Shown: positions 12,678 to 24,279, counted from the first letter of the stretch. The stretch: DNA of 64,000 bases from Taenia hydatigena (GCA_036345935.2 JADWOT020000010.1:398943-462942), one strand, 5' to 3'. A program made the numbers and translations. The notes: generated from the sequence alone by a model not told the origin.

Positions 12678-13003
12678 TTAGAAGGGAAGCATGTAGTTCT
12701 CTAACTGTGTACAAGGCAGTACTAATTTGCTCCTGTGGCGAACTGCTGTACATATATTATCACACAATTTAAAATCCGATATTGCGACGATTGTTGTAGT
12801 CATTAAGTGTGCTGTGGTTAAATGTAACAGAGCAACGATTCCACTTAGCCGGAGGACAGTCAAAGTTTGAATTCTATTGGCAGCTTTTTTCTTTGACGCG
12901 TGCCAATTTCCGCACTTAGCGCGCCTGAAATACATATCTGGTACACTATGGCTTCTTGATTCTTCACCACGATGGTTCAAATGAGTGGATAATTGTTTTT
13001 TCA
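12678..13003 (-). CDS. Unrecognised ORF, possible terminal exon
   Basis: An open frame of 108 codons that begins next to an AG acceptor-like site (CATAAGCCAG) and ends at TAA. It is basic at the start (KKQLSTHLNHRGEES, RRAKCGNWHASKKKAANR), then hydrophobic around LRLSGIVALLHLTTAHLM, then carries four cysteines. No family is recognised and no poly(A) signal is obvious. The acceptor is not strong. Confidence 0.3.
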
Positions 13004-13111
13004 CTGGCTTATGTTGGTAGGTGTCTTTTCTTAGAGTTCAAGAAGACCTTTAGTTCTACGCAATCTTTGGCAGCTGCCTATAGGATTTGTTAAGGGAACG
13101 AGAGTAGAGAC

Positions 13112-13381
13112 TTGATTATCGGCAGCTTAAATGCGCTCCCTTGCCACCACGGATGGAAGATCACAGATACTTCAAATACCTATCATCAAGTCATGCCGGT
13201 CACTTATTTATTTTTTATCCATCCATGTAAATTGGCTCTAATCATTCCACCAAATAACGACAATGGATCTTGGTTCCACAAATCATTAGTCACTGACACT
13301 TCCTATCCCCAGCCAGATTTGCAATCAGCCTATCACACGTGCGCTCAACAAGGACTAAATGAATTGTCCATCACCTGTTAA
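13112..13381 (+). CDS. Unrecognised 89-codon ORF
   Basis: ATG-started frame with a hydrophobic stretch (VTYLFFIHPCKLALIIPP) near the middle. No homology or splice support was found. Listed only because it is one of the longer frames in the stretch, and it may be chance. Confidence 0.15.
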   Translation: MIIGSLNALPCHHGWKITDTSNTYHQVMPVTYLFFIHPCKLALIIPPNNDNGSWFHKSLVTDTSYPQPDLQSAYHTCAQQGLNELSITC

Positions 13382-13814
13382 AATATAGCTCTACTATATT
13401 TCTTTAAAGCTTTCACTTGATTTCTTAAACAAATTTGTCTGCTTTTATCGACGATCACACCTTCTCATTTATCAACATTATTAATAATCACTTCATGGGT
13501 CTTCACGCTATCTGGAAGGATTTTTGAATGCGGACCGCATCGGTCTTATTTTGGATCACGCCTTGAATTGCTTTAGATTAGTCAAGGCAAGGCCCATACA
13601 TTCCAAAAACAAAGGAAAAATTAAAAGCCCTGATTGCATAGGCACTAAATAAAATGAAATCAATTTAGCTTTCCACGAGTTTTTTACTTTTTTGAGGTGA
13701 ATGGTTAGAACTTATAATCGCTTATTTAATTGATTTACACTCATGGTGATTTTGCGCCTTCGCCTGCCAAGGATAATGTTGCGTGAGACGTTGTTACCTG
13801 CCTGATTAATGCTG
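13382..13814. other. No supported gene
   Basis: AT-rich, nothing seen. Confidence 0.4.
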
Positions 13815-14505
13815 CATTATGTTACGGCTTTTGATGAGTTTGTTTCTCAATGAGTTGTAGTTTGCAGTCAAATAGTTAAAGCTGATTAAGAATGATCGCA
13901 TCTTTAGGATTTAAGCAGGGATACACAGCCTGATTCTGTTCAGCAATTCGCTAAGCGGGCACCTTGCTGCAATTTCTACTACAAGTAAAATCGGTGTGTT
14001 AAACTTAAACTAACCCATTTGCGACGCATGGCGCTTTCACAGACGTGGGTGCGCTTGCATAGTTAAAGACCAACAGGCAGCACTAAAGCTCCAATGTGCT
14101 TCCAGTCGCAATGTGCATGAAGACAAACACATCCGAAATAACGGATCACCAAAACTATTTGATAGTGTCAATGACCTATTTCTACCGACTGTTACTAGTA
14201 GAGTTTGCATGTTAGTTGGTTGCCGAATAGTTCGACACATTCCATGCAGGTTTTAGGAGTAAAGTGCAACAATGTTAACAAAGGAACTTCATGCAAAGTA
14301 TAGAGCAACAAATGGCAACCTCTCAAATTCGAGAACAGTCAGGAACACAATGCTGCTGCAAATACGCTACTCCTCTGCATGATTATTGAACACGAAGCTT
14401 AGATTGCATCGCTGGCTGTTCAACTGTACTCTATGACTTCAATATCTGCAGTCATGACTGATACCACTCCAACTTGAAGTACCTGTCGAGCAGTCGATCG
14501 AGGGG

Positions 14506-14718
14506 ATGGCTCTTAATTGCTTTGAAAAGGCACCACCAATTAAGTCTTTGAAAGAGCATGCTTTAAACGTGCGCATCGGTTCTGACTCCTCCAAAGAGGT
14601 CAACCGATGGATCCGCTCACATGTCAACTCCAGGTTCGTAGACTTTGATGCATTCGTCAATCTGGGAAGGATTCTTGCCCTTCTTACTAAAGCCACAAAA
14701 GGATTGACTCCAGGCTGA
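14506..14718 (+). CDS. Conserved ORF of the inverted-repeat arm
   Basis: A 70-codon open frame whose protein matches the right-arm frame at 27,428-27,673. Shared blocks include IKSLKEHAL/IKSLNEHAL, VNRWIRSHV, FVDF and GRILALLTKATKGLTP. A third, decayed relative lies at 29,290-29,480. The frame is open in both arms, which could reflect selection or simply recent duplication. No known domain is recognised. It lies about 0.9 kb upstream of the F-box-like remnant and in the same orientation, so it may be an exon of the same ancestral gene. Confidence 0.4.
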   Translation: MALNCFEKAPPIKSLKEHALNVRIGSDSSKEVNRWIRSHVNSRFVDFDAFVNLGRILALLTKATKGLTPG

Positions 14719-14984
14719 TATTTTGAATGCAAACCCATTGGGTATTTTTTATTAGTCCCAAAATCAGGCTGCTTTTCCATCTAGTCTGGAGAAATCAGAC
14801 ACCTCTTACCAATAATTCCACCCGCAAGTTTAATTTTGTCTTGTAGTAGACAAAGCATGCGACCTCACCATTTCACCTTGTTTGCTAATTGCATAAACTA
14901 ATAACACATATCTGCTTAAAATACATACGCGTGCAAATGTATACTTATAATAATGATGGCAATATGTATGCATTCACGAATACA

Positions 14985-15060
14985 CGCATATATATATATA
15001 TATGTACATAAATTTCTGTAGGCATCTATATATGTATGCAAGTATATAAAAATATACAAG
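14985..15060. repeat. AT microsatellite
   Basis: Imperfect TA-rich runs (ATATATATATATATG and relatives) inside the left arm. The counterpart in the right arm is at about 27,100-27,235 and has diverged in length, as expected of slippage-prone DNA. Confidence 0.8.
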
Positions 15061-15628
15061 CATTTGATTTAAGCCTGCGCTGAATGCACCAAAAAGTTCG
15101 CATCCGATGAGTAAAAGGCAGAGAAGAATGACTAAACAAAACAGGTATCGCTGCAGAGCTTTGCTATTCATGAATCTGTCGAACGTGAGTTTCTCTTTAA
15201 AAGGGCAAAGCCCGACTTTCGTTGTCTTCTTAATAATCCGTTTTTAGTAGCGCTTGACGCAAATTAGAAAAATGAATGGGACGAGGGACGTCAGGATCAT
15301 CGGTTTGATGCTCAACAATTGCTAATGTTGGCAAAGATCTTGCACACATGACTCTACTATACCTACCTACATTCTGGCCTCATCTCATTTTAAATTTGTC
15401 GATTCTGCTCAATGGGTGGTACAGTCACGATAGTCAACCAAGAAAATTTTGTGTGCATCAAGTACACAGTGGACAGATTGTCACTGAGGGAATTCTCGGG
15501 GCACTTCAAAGCCAAAATTTGAGAACAAATAACTATAGAGCTAACGAGTGCTAAAATGATAATATAACTATGTCTAGGAATAGAATATGTCCTCACAAAT
15601 TTGTCTGCGTCTCGCATTGGTAAGTCCA

Positions 15629-15760
15629 TGCGGTATGCGGAGAAACTCGGTCTCATTGATGGCTTTCCTATGAAAACTGTGCAAATTATTTGGCGGCCAT
15701 GGCACGTCTACGATAGCTATAGTTACAAAATGTGAATTGGAGGAAAATTCAAGAATCTAT
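15629..15760 (+). pseudogene. F-box-like family 3' fragment (copy 3)
   Basis: Reads MRYAEKLGLIDG and then IIWRPWHVYDS, parallel to MRYAEKLGFADG and RIWHVQDS of the intact exon, then hits TGA. A segment of about 20 residues near the C-terminus of the intact protein (DIFEWVCQDVIWRRM region) is missing. The copy at 26,395-26,540 lacks the same segment, so both descend from one already damaged copy. Its 3' flank to about 15,965 also matches that of the intact gene. Confidence 0.75.
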
Positions 15761-16019
15761 AATGCACTTTGCTGAAACACTTGATGAATGAAAGGCATTC
15801 CTTCCCTCAGGGTGGGGCTTTTTTCTGCCTTGTGGTGATAGGAGTAGGCTCCGTCACTTAGACAAGATCCTCAACAGCGGTTCTAGCCCGATCAATGCCT
15901 TGCAATTAGTACAATTTTTTAAGACATCGTGCATGAGTGAAGCTTTATTGACAAGATCAGAATAATGACAACGTACGTAAGGCCCTCAAGCTGCTAAATC
16001 CCTGTACTACTGGCTGAAG

Positions 16020-17000
16020 AAAAATGTGCCCAATAAACCATTTATTCAGGAAAAGACAAGTCCCATTTCCATATGATAGCGAAATGCAGAGATTTGCAGC
16101 CATCACACCAGCAGGCATAGGCGCAGCTTCCCCAAAGCACTCTTGGTAAGGCCAAAGGGGAAATAGATGTAAGACTTAATGCTGTTGGATTTTATGAGCA
16201 ATTAGGTGATGTGCTTTTGGCCACCGAGAGGTGTGGTCCGGCGACTCCGACCCTGTCGGTTCCTCCGTAAGAGATCTACTGCAGACTAGAAAATTTGCCA
16301 ATAAAGCTCAACCTACATAATTTAATGCAAGGTAGTTGTTATTTTGCCAACAAAGTAGTCGATAAGGAGCAGTGGGAGCCATCAAAGCTCTATAGGCAGT
16401 TGCCGGTGCACTTGATCCTACCTGAGTCATAATTATCCCAATCTTATGACGTTTACAACGATCAGCAGATGATAGATTGTAAGCGGTTCCATGGTAGCTA
16501 TTACAGAATCGCAGAATTGTGAGGCATCCGTGCAATGTTTTTGCAGTTGTAACTATCGAGTCCGTTCTCCGTGCTTTCTAGAGAATGTTACTTCGATACC
16601 TACCGGCACACCCATAAACCTCGACATTCTTCACAGATGCGTAATGCAACCAAAACGGTAGTTACTCATTACACTATCCTTACTAAATTCATTTAGCAAA
16701 GTTTTACGCATTGTCCATTCCGAATCCAGCATCACGTTTCCGACAAAATCTGACAAAATACAAAAGTTCACAGCTCCTCATTGAAAGTTACATGCAATGG
16801 TGAAGAGAAGACACGAATAAGAGTTTGTCTGGTTTTTTGGAGAATGAATGGCTTTAGAAGCATTTTGAATAGAAGTGGGCGAATATAATGGCAAGAGAAG
16901 CTGGCAAAGGTGCCTGTCAAGCCATGCCCATCGGTTAATGTGTTGACAGTGGCGAGTGGAGCATGGTCAAGTTGAAAGAATCCGCTTCCAACTTGGACTA
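16020..17000 (-). pseudogene. Family X, copy 1
   Basis: One of three related ~1-kb blocks (others at 21,700-22,680 and 59,310-59,890). In transcription order it shows an ATG at 16,863 opening MLLKPFILQKTRQTLIRVF, a basic amphipathic leader; then a TTTTGTCAG acceptor and an exon with DSEWTMRKTLLNEFSKDS and NYRFGCITHL; a GTAG donor in the same place in all three copies; and a last exon open from 16,535 to 16,308. That exon shares GSSAPATA and YRLLC with copy 2. A one-base difference breaks the exon containing THL compared with copy 3, so this copy is probably non-functional. Function unknown; the leader would suit mitochondrial import, by inference only. Confidence 0.5.
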
Positions 17001-18457
17001 CTGCATATATTATGTATACTCCATGCTACATAGAGTATATGTAAAGAGGTTGGCGAATTCGATGAATTCACGAATGAGTCCTTTGAGTGGTAAAGCGAGC
17101 CCTACTTAATTGAGATTAGTAGGAGGCTGTGGAGGGGAATGCATATTGCTGGTGGATGGTGTCCTAAGGGCTGAGGCATAAAATGAGCCTTACGTTGATA
17201 CGTGTTACGGTAGTGCTTAGGCCAACTTTAGTAGCGCTCTACGTTCACCATTGATGCATGAAAAGCACCTAACTTCATAATCCTGAAACAATTCTATGTA
17301 TAATCGTCCTTTTATTCCAGTCTTGCCTACGTAACAGAAACAAATGCTGCTAGGGCCAAGCAATTGAATGTCTTGGCGCAAATCCTTAACTTCCCACTGG
17401 TCACATTTTCGTCTGTACTGACCGTGGACAATCGCCTCTACTTAAGCATGCTTTTGCGCAATTATGAGCAATGCAGCCGCGCAGAAGGTGACAATGTGGC
17501 AGCGTGACAGAGAATCATTTTCAGACCTTAGTCCAGAACACTTCACACTTCACTTGGACCAAAGCTGGATTGCTAGCTTCTATTAGTCTATATTTTTGTT
17601 ACATTTACAGTAACCTGATCTCGCTAAAAGTCTGCAAAGTCTTGGTGATCTTCAAGGGTCACAGCTTTGCTAAATTTATGTCGATCTGGACTTTAGCTAA
17701 ACCGCAGTAAGAGGCAGGTATTTTGGTAAGTGGTAATACAACCTCTCTCGCGATGAGACACACCTCTCCTATGAATCAGAAAACCGATTTGCATTGTGTC
17801 CTATTCTTATAAGCTAAGAGGGATTGCTCATCTTCTCACCCTATGGGCTGCTTTTTTCGGTGTACTCCTCTTAATTTTCGTCTTCAGCGGTAAAAGTATT
17901 TTACAAGTTGATTGTTAGTGTTAAATTGTTTAGCCACTAACCACGATGCCAGACCAGTGTCGACACTTGTGCAGATTTGGCTCGAATCCTAGAAACGATT
18001 TGATGAACTTTGCGTATTTCACATGAGTGCATTTGTACATGCGATGCGAAGGATAATTTTTGCCCGTCCTGATTCATTTCGTGAACCACCTGCCGATTCC
18101 CTCTCACATTACCTCAGTCATTGTTCACACTAGCAACTGTCAAATGGCGTTGCTGGGTTTCACTTAAGTCCAGCTGTTTTTTAAGTAGGCATTACTTTAT
18201 CCCAAGCATACGGGAAATTACTGGCTGCATGCCTCCAAAGGCTCTTAAACAAGGCACAGTAACCCATCCACTAACCAAGAAGTTACATAAATGGACAAGC
18301 TCAGCAGATGGATTTCAAATGGAATAAATAAAAGCTGCTTGAATAAGCAGACTTCGCTCTTCAATTACAATGTATGCAGCGCGAACTTCTAATTTGATAA
18401 AGTCATTACGAAGAGCTTTCTGTTTTATGCATAGTAGCACTAAAATTTGTTCTTCTT
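17001..18457. other. No supported gene
   Basis: Frames of 68 codons (17,504-17,710 and 18,121-18,327) lack support. A short near-palindromic TATA-rich tract at about 16,990-17,045 marks the edge of the X copy. Confidence 0.4.
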
Positions 18458-18777
18458 CTAGGACAGGCTGGCAGGATTTGGAGCATTCTCTCCCTCATCA
18501 TAACCAACATTGAGAGCAGCACAGAGAAGATCATGACGCAAACGGTCAATTACACCTCGTTCAGTTGGATGTTCGTATTTTGTGTGCAATAACACCACAT
18601 CCAAGCGGTCGAGAGTGAGCCCTCAAACAATGCAGCGGTAATCCTTCCTGGACCATTCTTTAGAAGGACACCTCACCAGCTCTTTGCGCATAGGCGATTA
18701 AAAAGGCTCTAATTCTCCATAGTCCCTCAATTTTTCCGAAAATCTTCTAACTGATGCCGGTGGCCTATTACTATCTT
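18458..18777 (-). pseudogene. Tandem extra last exon of the zinc-finger gene (A')
   Basis: A 320-nt duplicate of the last exon of the adjacent intact gene, of identical length and with its own acceptor (TTATAG). It keeps the ends of the exon (DSNRPPASVRR near the start, ENAPNPASLS near the end) but has TAA after ELEPF, and TGA in place of the second finger cysteine (CIV-stop-GL instead of CVVCGL). It lies directly downstream of the intact last exon. If ever spliced in, it would give a protein lacking the third finger. Confidence 0.8.
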
Positions 18778-18809
18778 CTATAATTAAAAAACACGTAAAG
18801 CATGATTTA

Positions 18810-20006
18810 TCAAAATTTACTAGCAGGATTTGGAGCATTCTCTCCCTTACCTGCACCAGGATTGAGTAAAGCACGGAGGAGACCATGACGCAGACGGTCA
18901 ATTACATCTCGTTCAGTTGGGTGTTCGTGTTCTGTGTGTAATAACACCACATCCAAGCGGTTGAAAGTGAGTCCGCAGACAACGCAGCGGCAATCTTTCC
19001 TGGACCTTTCTTTAGAAGGACATCTCACCTGCTCTTTGCGCATAGGAGATTGAGGAGGCTCTAAGTCCTTAGGATCTCTCAATCTTTCCGGAAGTTTTTT
19101 AACTGATGCCCGTAGCCTGTTACTATCGTCTGTAACTAAAGAACATATGAAGCATGATTTGTTGGATTTACCGTAAAGACAGGGGACATTTACTTCAACC
19201 AAACCTTGCCACTGTGTGTCATGATGTGACGATCCATTCCTAAAAGCGTGTTGTAGCCCTCGAGGCAACGTACACACAAGTAGAACTTGCATTTGCTGTG
19301 CGACAGCAGGTGCTGACGCATCATATCCAAGTCCTTGTGTTCTGCACCGCACGCCGTACATTTGTACCCAATGTTAGCCTCCTCTTCACCTTTCACAACA
19401 AATCAAAGCAAGGAACTAAGCAAACTACAACAACGGAAATTGTTCTCAGAGGGATACAATAGCACGCCAGCATGAGCATTGCCACATGACAGATTATTTC
19501 TTCTCATAAATGCGATTGGCAGGTATCAACTTGCGTGGCTCTATGCCACATTTGCATACAGAACAAATCCAGGAGGCATCGCAGCTGAGTTCTTCGATCG
19601 CATTTGAAAGGATTCTTGATGGCCCTTCTATCGAGGATGTAATTTAGTCGAGGATCATTGATCTCCAGCATCCTCTAATGAGAATTGATGAAAAAACAAG
19701 TAAGTTAAACACGGTGATGTTTAGCGATAACTGATAAGCGAAAAATCACACATACCCTTATCTCCGCTAGGAATTCGATCTCGTCTTCTGAGTTGGTAAT
19801 AAGTGATTGGATTATCCTTCTCCTGTACCCCGTCTTATCCGTCGAACTTCCAGTTGAAGTATCTGGGGCCACGTTTTTATGCATTGATAGTTTCTCTAGA
19901 CCTCTAAAATTGAGGACTGCATTAGTGCACAATCACTGAGCGTCTCCTTATTGACATAGTTAACATTTCTACAGTCTTACTCTCTGACCTCTTCGTGCTC
20001 TGACAT
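18810..20006 (-). CDS. Three-finger C2H2 zinc-finger protein (copy A)
   Basis: Five exons: 19,981-20,006; 19,756-19,903; 19,560-19,674; 19,210-19,389; 18,810-19,129. Phases agree throughout and the sum is 789 nt, giving 262 aa. Exon 4 carries finger 1 (CTACGAEHKDLDMMRQHLLSH, i.e. C-x2-C-x12-H-x3-H) and finger 2 (C-x2-C-x12-H-x3-H ending HIMTH). Exon 5 carries finger 3 (C-x2-C-x12-H-x4-H ending HTEHEH) and a C-terminus ENAPNPAS. Exons 2-3 code an acidic segment followed by a Cys/Arg segment (KCDRRTQLRC) of unknown role. Such proteins usually bind nucleic acid in the nucleus; the target is unknown. Oddity: the donor after finger 2 reads GCAAGG where copies B and C have GTGAGG and GTAAGG. This would be a GC-AG intron or a weakened site. 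A duplicate last exon sits just downstream. Confidence 0.8.
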
Positions 20007-20281
20007 TTTCTCCTTTCTTTCGAATTTTGGTGACAAATTATCAGTTGCGACCTTCGTAGCATCGATCACATAAGCCGACCTCACTTGTAGAGCTCAAGTC
20101 TGGTTCTTCAAATTGCATACCATTTTACTTTGCATTTAAAGACAACTTGTGCGCATAGAAAATAAGGGCCCATAATTAAGGACTAGTACAGCAAAGTCAG
20201 GCACAGGAAATGTTCTTGAACTGGCTATTTATAAATTTGAATACATCAGCGTCTACAGAATATCAAGATGGCCAGGCATCA

Positions 20282-20980
20282 TCAACAAATTCTTCCTACT
20301 GGCAGTTGTCCAATATAGTTCGCAGATTTGTTAGGTGCCAAAAGCTCTAACACATTCCGTGTGGATTTAGGCGCAAGGCGTACTATCGCATCGACTCTTG
20401 AGAAGTTATTGCGATTACCTATACCCACATACCGTAAGACACACATGAGCCATGGTCTTTGTACAGTGCCATTTATTGGGCTCTGTATATCTTTCCTGAC
20501 ACTTTCAGTGACCCAGACTATAATCAGACTATAGCCTGAAAAACGCGAGCTTAGTTCTGCTGATGCTGGTATCAAGCAGTTAGTGTATCCGCATATTTGG
20601 ATGCTGTACAATGTGTCGAAGAGCACAGAATGCCTTCCCATCCTAATTTTCTTTGAGCTTTCTTTTTCTCGCAGCTAATTTTTGGACGTTCGCGTGTGTC
20701 GTAGTCCTCACCGATCCTCCTAGATAGGCCTATGGGACTTAAGAATAGGCTGCGTGATATTCATCACTGTAAGACCAAGTTCAGTTAAGTTTACATGGCA
20801 ACGGAAGACCCTCCGGTCGGATCTTTAATGCCCCTTGATAATTAAAAATACCCCGCAATCACGTATCTTTTTGCTAATGCCACCGGATCACCTGAGATAA
20901 GACCTTAGCAGGATGGGCGCAAGCATACACATGGTCACCAGACCCAAGCAGAGGCGGTTCACTTTCATGCAAGCCAACAT
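20282..20980 (-). CDS. Candidate secreted protein upstream of zinc-finger copy A
   Basis: Exon 1 (20,892-20,980) starts ATG and encodes MLACMKVNRLCLGLVTMCML, followed by APILLR, a good signal-peptide pattern. It ends in phase 2 at GTGATC. Exon 2 (20,282-20,642) follows a TTAG acceptor supplying the third base and is open for 119 codons, ending VGRIC. The later part (FSRVDAIVRLAPKSTRN) matches the corresponding part of the module at 57 kb (ASRADAIVCFALKSTRN). That second copy is interrupted by an ~0.8-kb insertion and a stop. No family is recognised. The intron is ~250 nt and other donors are possible (AAGGTC 10 nt upstream). It is transcribed in the same direction as the zinc-finger gene, whose ATG lies about 275 nt downstream. 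Confidence 0.4.
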
Positions 20981-21699
20981 ATTATCACCTTCCGAATTAT
21001 CAAATCTGGATAGAGCAGTAAAGTGTCGAGAGATAATTTCCACAGGTGAACAAAATTTGCTTATAAATCCCAATTCCTTAAGAGGATGCGCAGTTCTGAC
21101 ACAAGTTGGACTTACCACTTCTTGTTGCACAGAGCACATTAAGCTAAATGTTCGAAGAATCGCTTAAGTGATAGAATGCCACAGATAGTCCAATCGCTCG
21201 ATCCCATTGCAGTCAACATAATTCATCGAGTTTCTGTAATGCTGCAACTCAAGTTTGAGGTACATCTTATTTTCGTATCAATAATTCTGCTATCTCTTTC
21301 GAATTTGGCTCATCCGGACAACACACATAACTACTGCCCCAGGTATGGCAAATTGTCTTTACATGTCGTCATCATTCTGCTGGTGTTGTTAATTTGCCAT
21401 GAATGTTTGACAGAATTGTTCCTACGCGTACAAAGGAATGTAAAGTGTGCTGTGATTCGACTTCGCGCTGACCAAAGCACACAGTGGTTAATGCCCTCCC
21501 TTCTCTCACGGCGCAAATTATTTCAACATCGACGTTTTCATCAAGCCTGACATCTATACTGGTAGGTTCCAGTATTCTCTATCAAATTGATTATCTTTAA
21601 TACCCCCAGTCCACTTCCAGTTATTTATTTTTGACTTTGATGTCACTCAAGATTGCAAAACTTTTCAACAAATAGACCCAACAAAAAGCTTCATGTGAC
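20981..21699. repeat. Conserved stretch of the duplicated module (pairs with 58,370-59,080)
   Basis: Matches the region beyond the secreted-protein ORF in the second module, including a donor-like GTAAGT/GTAAAT at 21,108-21,120 shared by both. A 124-codon plus-strand frame (21,176-21,550, hydrophobic, with IIHRVSVML near the start) is open here. The matching plus-strand frame in the other module has several stops, so I do not call it a gene. Confidence 0.45.
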
Positions 21700-22680
21700 A
21701 CGTCTTGGGATTAGGATTCCAAGTTGCAAGTGGGATCTTTTAACTTAACTATTCTCTACTCGCCACCGTCAGCGCATTAACCGATGGGCATGGTTTGGCA
21801 GGCACCTCCGCCAACTATCTTCACATAACCACCACCTTTTATTCAAAACGTTCCCAAAGCCACCTGTTTTTCAAAAGACCTAACAAACTCTCATTTGCGC
21901 CTTCTTTTCGTATTGTGTGTGGTTCTTAACAAGCAGCTGTATACTTTTGTATTTTGCCAGATTCTAGTGAGGACGTGATGCTGGAGTCGGAAGAGCCAAT
22001 GCGTGAGATATTTGCTACTTAAATTAACTAAGAGTAGTTTAATGTACAGCTACCGTTTTGGTTGCATTGCGCTCCTGTCCATGGATATCGCGGTCTATGT
22101 GTCTGCTGCCAAGTAGCAAAGTACCGTTCTCTAAATGCACAGGAATTAGACCCAATCGATACGACTACACGACCATTACATAAATGCTTCGCCATTCTTC
22201 AAGGCTGCTGTAATAGGCCCCATGGAATTGCTCACATCCGATTATGTGCTGATTATTACGAGCGTTATAAAACTGAAGGCAACATAAATCAAGCAGGATC
22301 AAGCGTACCGCCAACTGCCTTTGGAGCTGTAGTGGCTTTAGGTGCTCTTCACCGACTGTTGTGTCGACAAACTAGCAACTATATTGCATTGCCTGCCATG
22401 GAGATGAATTGACAAGGTGAAGTCGACATAGCCACACCTACCAGTGGCCAAAGCGCACCACTTAATTACCTGGGAATTCATCGGCATTAAGGTTTATTTC
22501 CACTCCAAATTTTGGCGTTTATGTGGGAAAGTGATATACTGGCAAAGAATGATTCGTGGAAGATGCGCGTATGCCAGCTGGTGTGATAGCTACAAAACAT
22601 GGCGTTTTGCTAGCCTCTGGAAATGAGACTTGGCTTTTGCCCCCTAAATGAGCAAGTTTGCCTTCAATCAGAGCCATGAA
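21700..22680 (+). pseudogene. Family X, copy 2
   Basis: Plus-strand counterpart of 16,020-17,000. The first exon is disrupted (TAA where copy 1 reads through). The second exon keeps SSEDVMLESEEPMRE but then stops, and after that YRFGCIALLSMDIAVY is recognisable. The last exon is open for at least 75 codons, with FAILQGCCNRPHGIAH, GSSVPPTAFGAV and LHRLLCRQ, matching LTILRFCNSYHGTAY and YRLLCWQ of copy 1. A single 116-codon frame from 22,062 to 22,412 runs through the region where copies 1 and 3 have a GTAG donor and an intron, so the frame before it is probably fused intron. It ends the duplicated module of zinc-finger copy A. Confidence 0.5.
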
Positions 22681-23178
22681 AATTTTTGCTGTTTGGAGCA
22701 CTTATGTACCTTACCATTGGTGCCCTGACCTTTAAATTATAAACTTCATAATGCTGTGAAATTTGAGCAAGGGCAGAAGCGCACAATCCAAGCCTTACCC
22801 TTTGACAAATTACAATCATCAAAGGCCAATCTAAGTTGAGCATTTGAGCGAGACGCTTATATAGCTACTGCTTTACTAACTGTTCTACATTTCGCAAATT
22901 CAGTGCTTCAGTATACTTGAGTGCATATGTGTATTTTAAGATAATTTATCAGGGGATTTGTAGGAAATTAGCAACTTTTATTTTACAATGAAAATTTCTA
23001 CTATATAGGGCCTGACAACGGACTGAAACATCCAGCTTTCCAGATCCAAATATTCCCCAACTACTCTGCGTCGGTATACATGACTATCATTATCAAGACG
23101 TTTATTTTTCATTTATCACCTATGTGGTTGCGACCAATGTGTCCAAGTCACGCATGCAAATTTAGTATCAGGTGCTTC
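22681..23178. other. No supported gene
   Basis: The tail of the X-like similarity fades near 22,700. Nothing further is seen. Confidence 0.4.
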
Positions 23179-23632
23179 CTAAAACAGATACCTATTAGCA
23201 AAAGCGTCAGTTACAACACAGTTTAAAGAGTCCGCAGGTGGTTCGCCTACACAGCCATCTACTGACTGCATCAGGGTAGTTTTACAGAGAATGTACCTAC
23301 TCTGCAAGAGACGTGACCTATTGCGGACTCTGTCTGCACCTTCCATGCTCCGTACTGTTGTTGGGTAGCAGAATGTCAAATTGTTGCACATTGTGACAAT
23401 AGCATTGATTTGTTTCAAGGTTTGTTCCATTGATTGGGCAATACAACTTGATTCTTAACTTCGTATAGTGTATGCAAAGATGTGACAGATACATGTTTCC
23501 TGGTGCCCTGATAGCACAGATGATATCCGGGCCTGCCTTTATGATGTCCAAATCATTTCTTGCTTCAGTAAAAGGTGCCTTTGTCATCAAATTATTCAGG
23601 TTGGGGGTAACTTCACCTCATGTACACTTGCA
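23179..23632 (-). CDS. Candidate exon(s) of a Cys-containing, possibly secreted protein
   Basis: From a possible acceptor near 23,632 the minus strand is open for ~100 codons to 23,318: EVTPNLNNLMTKAPFTEARN near the start, then APGNMYLSHLCIHY and CPINGTNLETNQCYCHN with N-glycosylation motifs (NGT, NNST). A second overlapping frame continues to 23,179 with SVDGCVGEPPADSLNC. Either an unseen intron or a frameshift would be needed to join them. No family is recognised. Confidence 0.3.
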
Positions 23633-24279
23633 TTGTGGCTTATTCAGGGTGAGTGGATTGGACCTGATGATTTCAGAATAACCAAGGTAAAAACCCAGTG
23701 ACAATAGATCGCCAAATATGCGCTAACATCCGCATACATCAGATCATGCTGTGTTTATGTTTGGACACAGATCAATGTGACCGAAATTCTCTTTATCATT
23801 AAAGAAACGATGTGTGTATCTGTAAAGCTCAGTCAGCTGTCAGACGTAAAATAATCAGCCAGCATTTGGATAAAATTTTGATAATTAACCCTAAGCTGCT
23901 ATGGCACTTATTACAACTGATTTTACGCCCTGGTCAACTCAACATCAATTTTACCGAATAAATGACGGGTTTGGCCATCCTCAAAACACATTGATTTGTT
24001 AGCTACTGATGGTAGCACTTTGCTGCTGATGATGATGACAATTCAAATTCTGGCAATGCAAGGTGATGGGGAAATATAGGCACACAATTAGCCTTTTTTG
24101 TGTCTAGTTGGCCTGTTTTAACCCTAATATTTTTGAACAAAATTGAATTCCTCTCTCCTTGCATTGATTTGCTTAAATATCACATATAATGTGCGCAAAA
24201 ATTGGACAAGCAGCTGTGGCGAGAACAAACAAACTTAAGTCGAGGACCTCCCGCAATGTAGCGGAAATTTATATTTTAA

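Larger units (their letters stand above)
13815..15965 (+). repeat. Inverted repeat, left arm (pairs with 26,190-28,345)
   Basis: This ~2.1-kb block reappears as its reverse complement at 26,190-28,345. In the best stretch (15,270-15,480 against 26,660-26,880) the two are close to identical apart from scattered substitutions. Divergence is larger at the outer edge. The arm holds a conserved ORF at 14,506-14,718, an AT microsatellite and a broken F-box-like 3' end with its flank. The spacer of about 10 kb contains the first X copy and the first zinc-finger module. Confidence 0.85.

Noticed and set aside
21176..21550. 124-codon hydrophobic plus-strand frame
   Set aside because: The colinear region in the second module (58.4-58.8 kb) has multiple stops in that frame, and there is no splice or poly(A) support.
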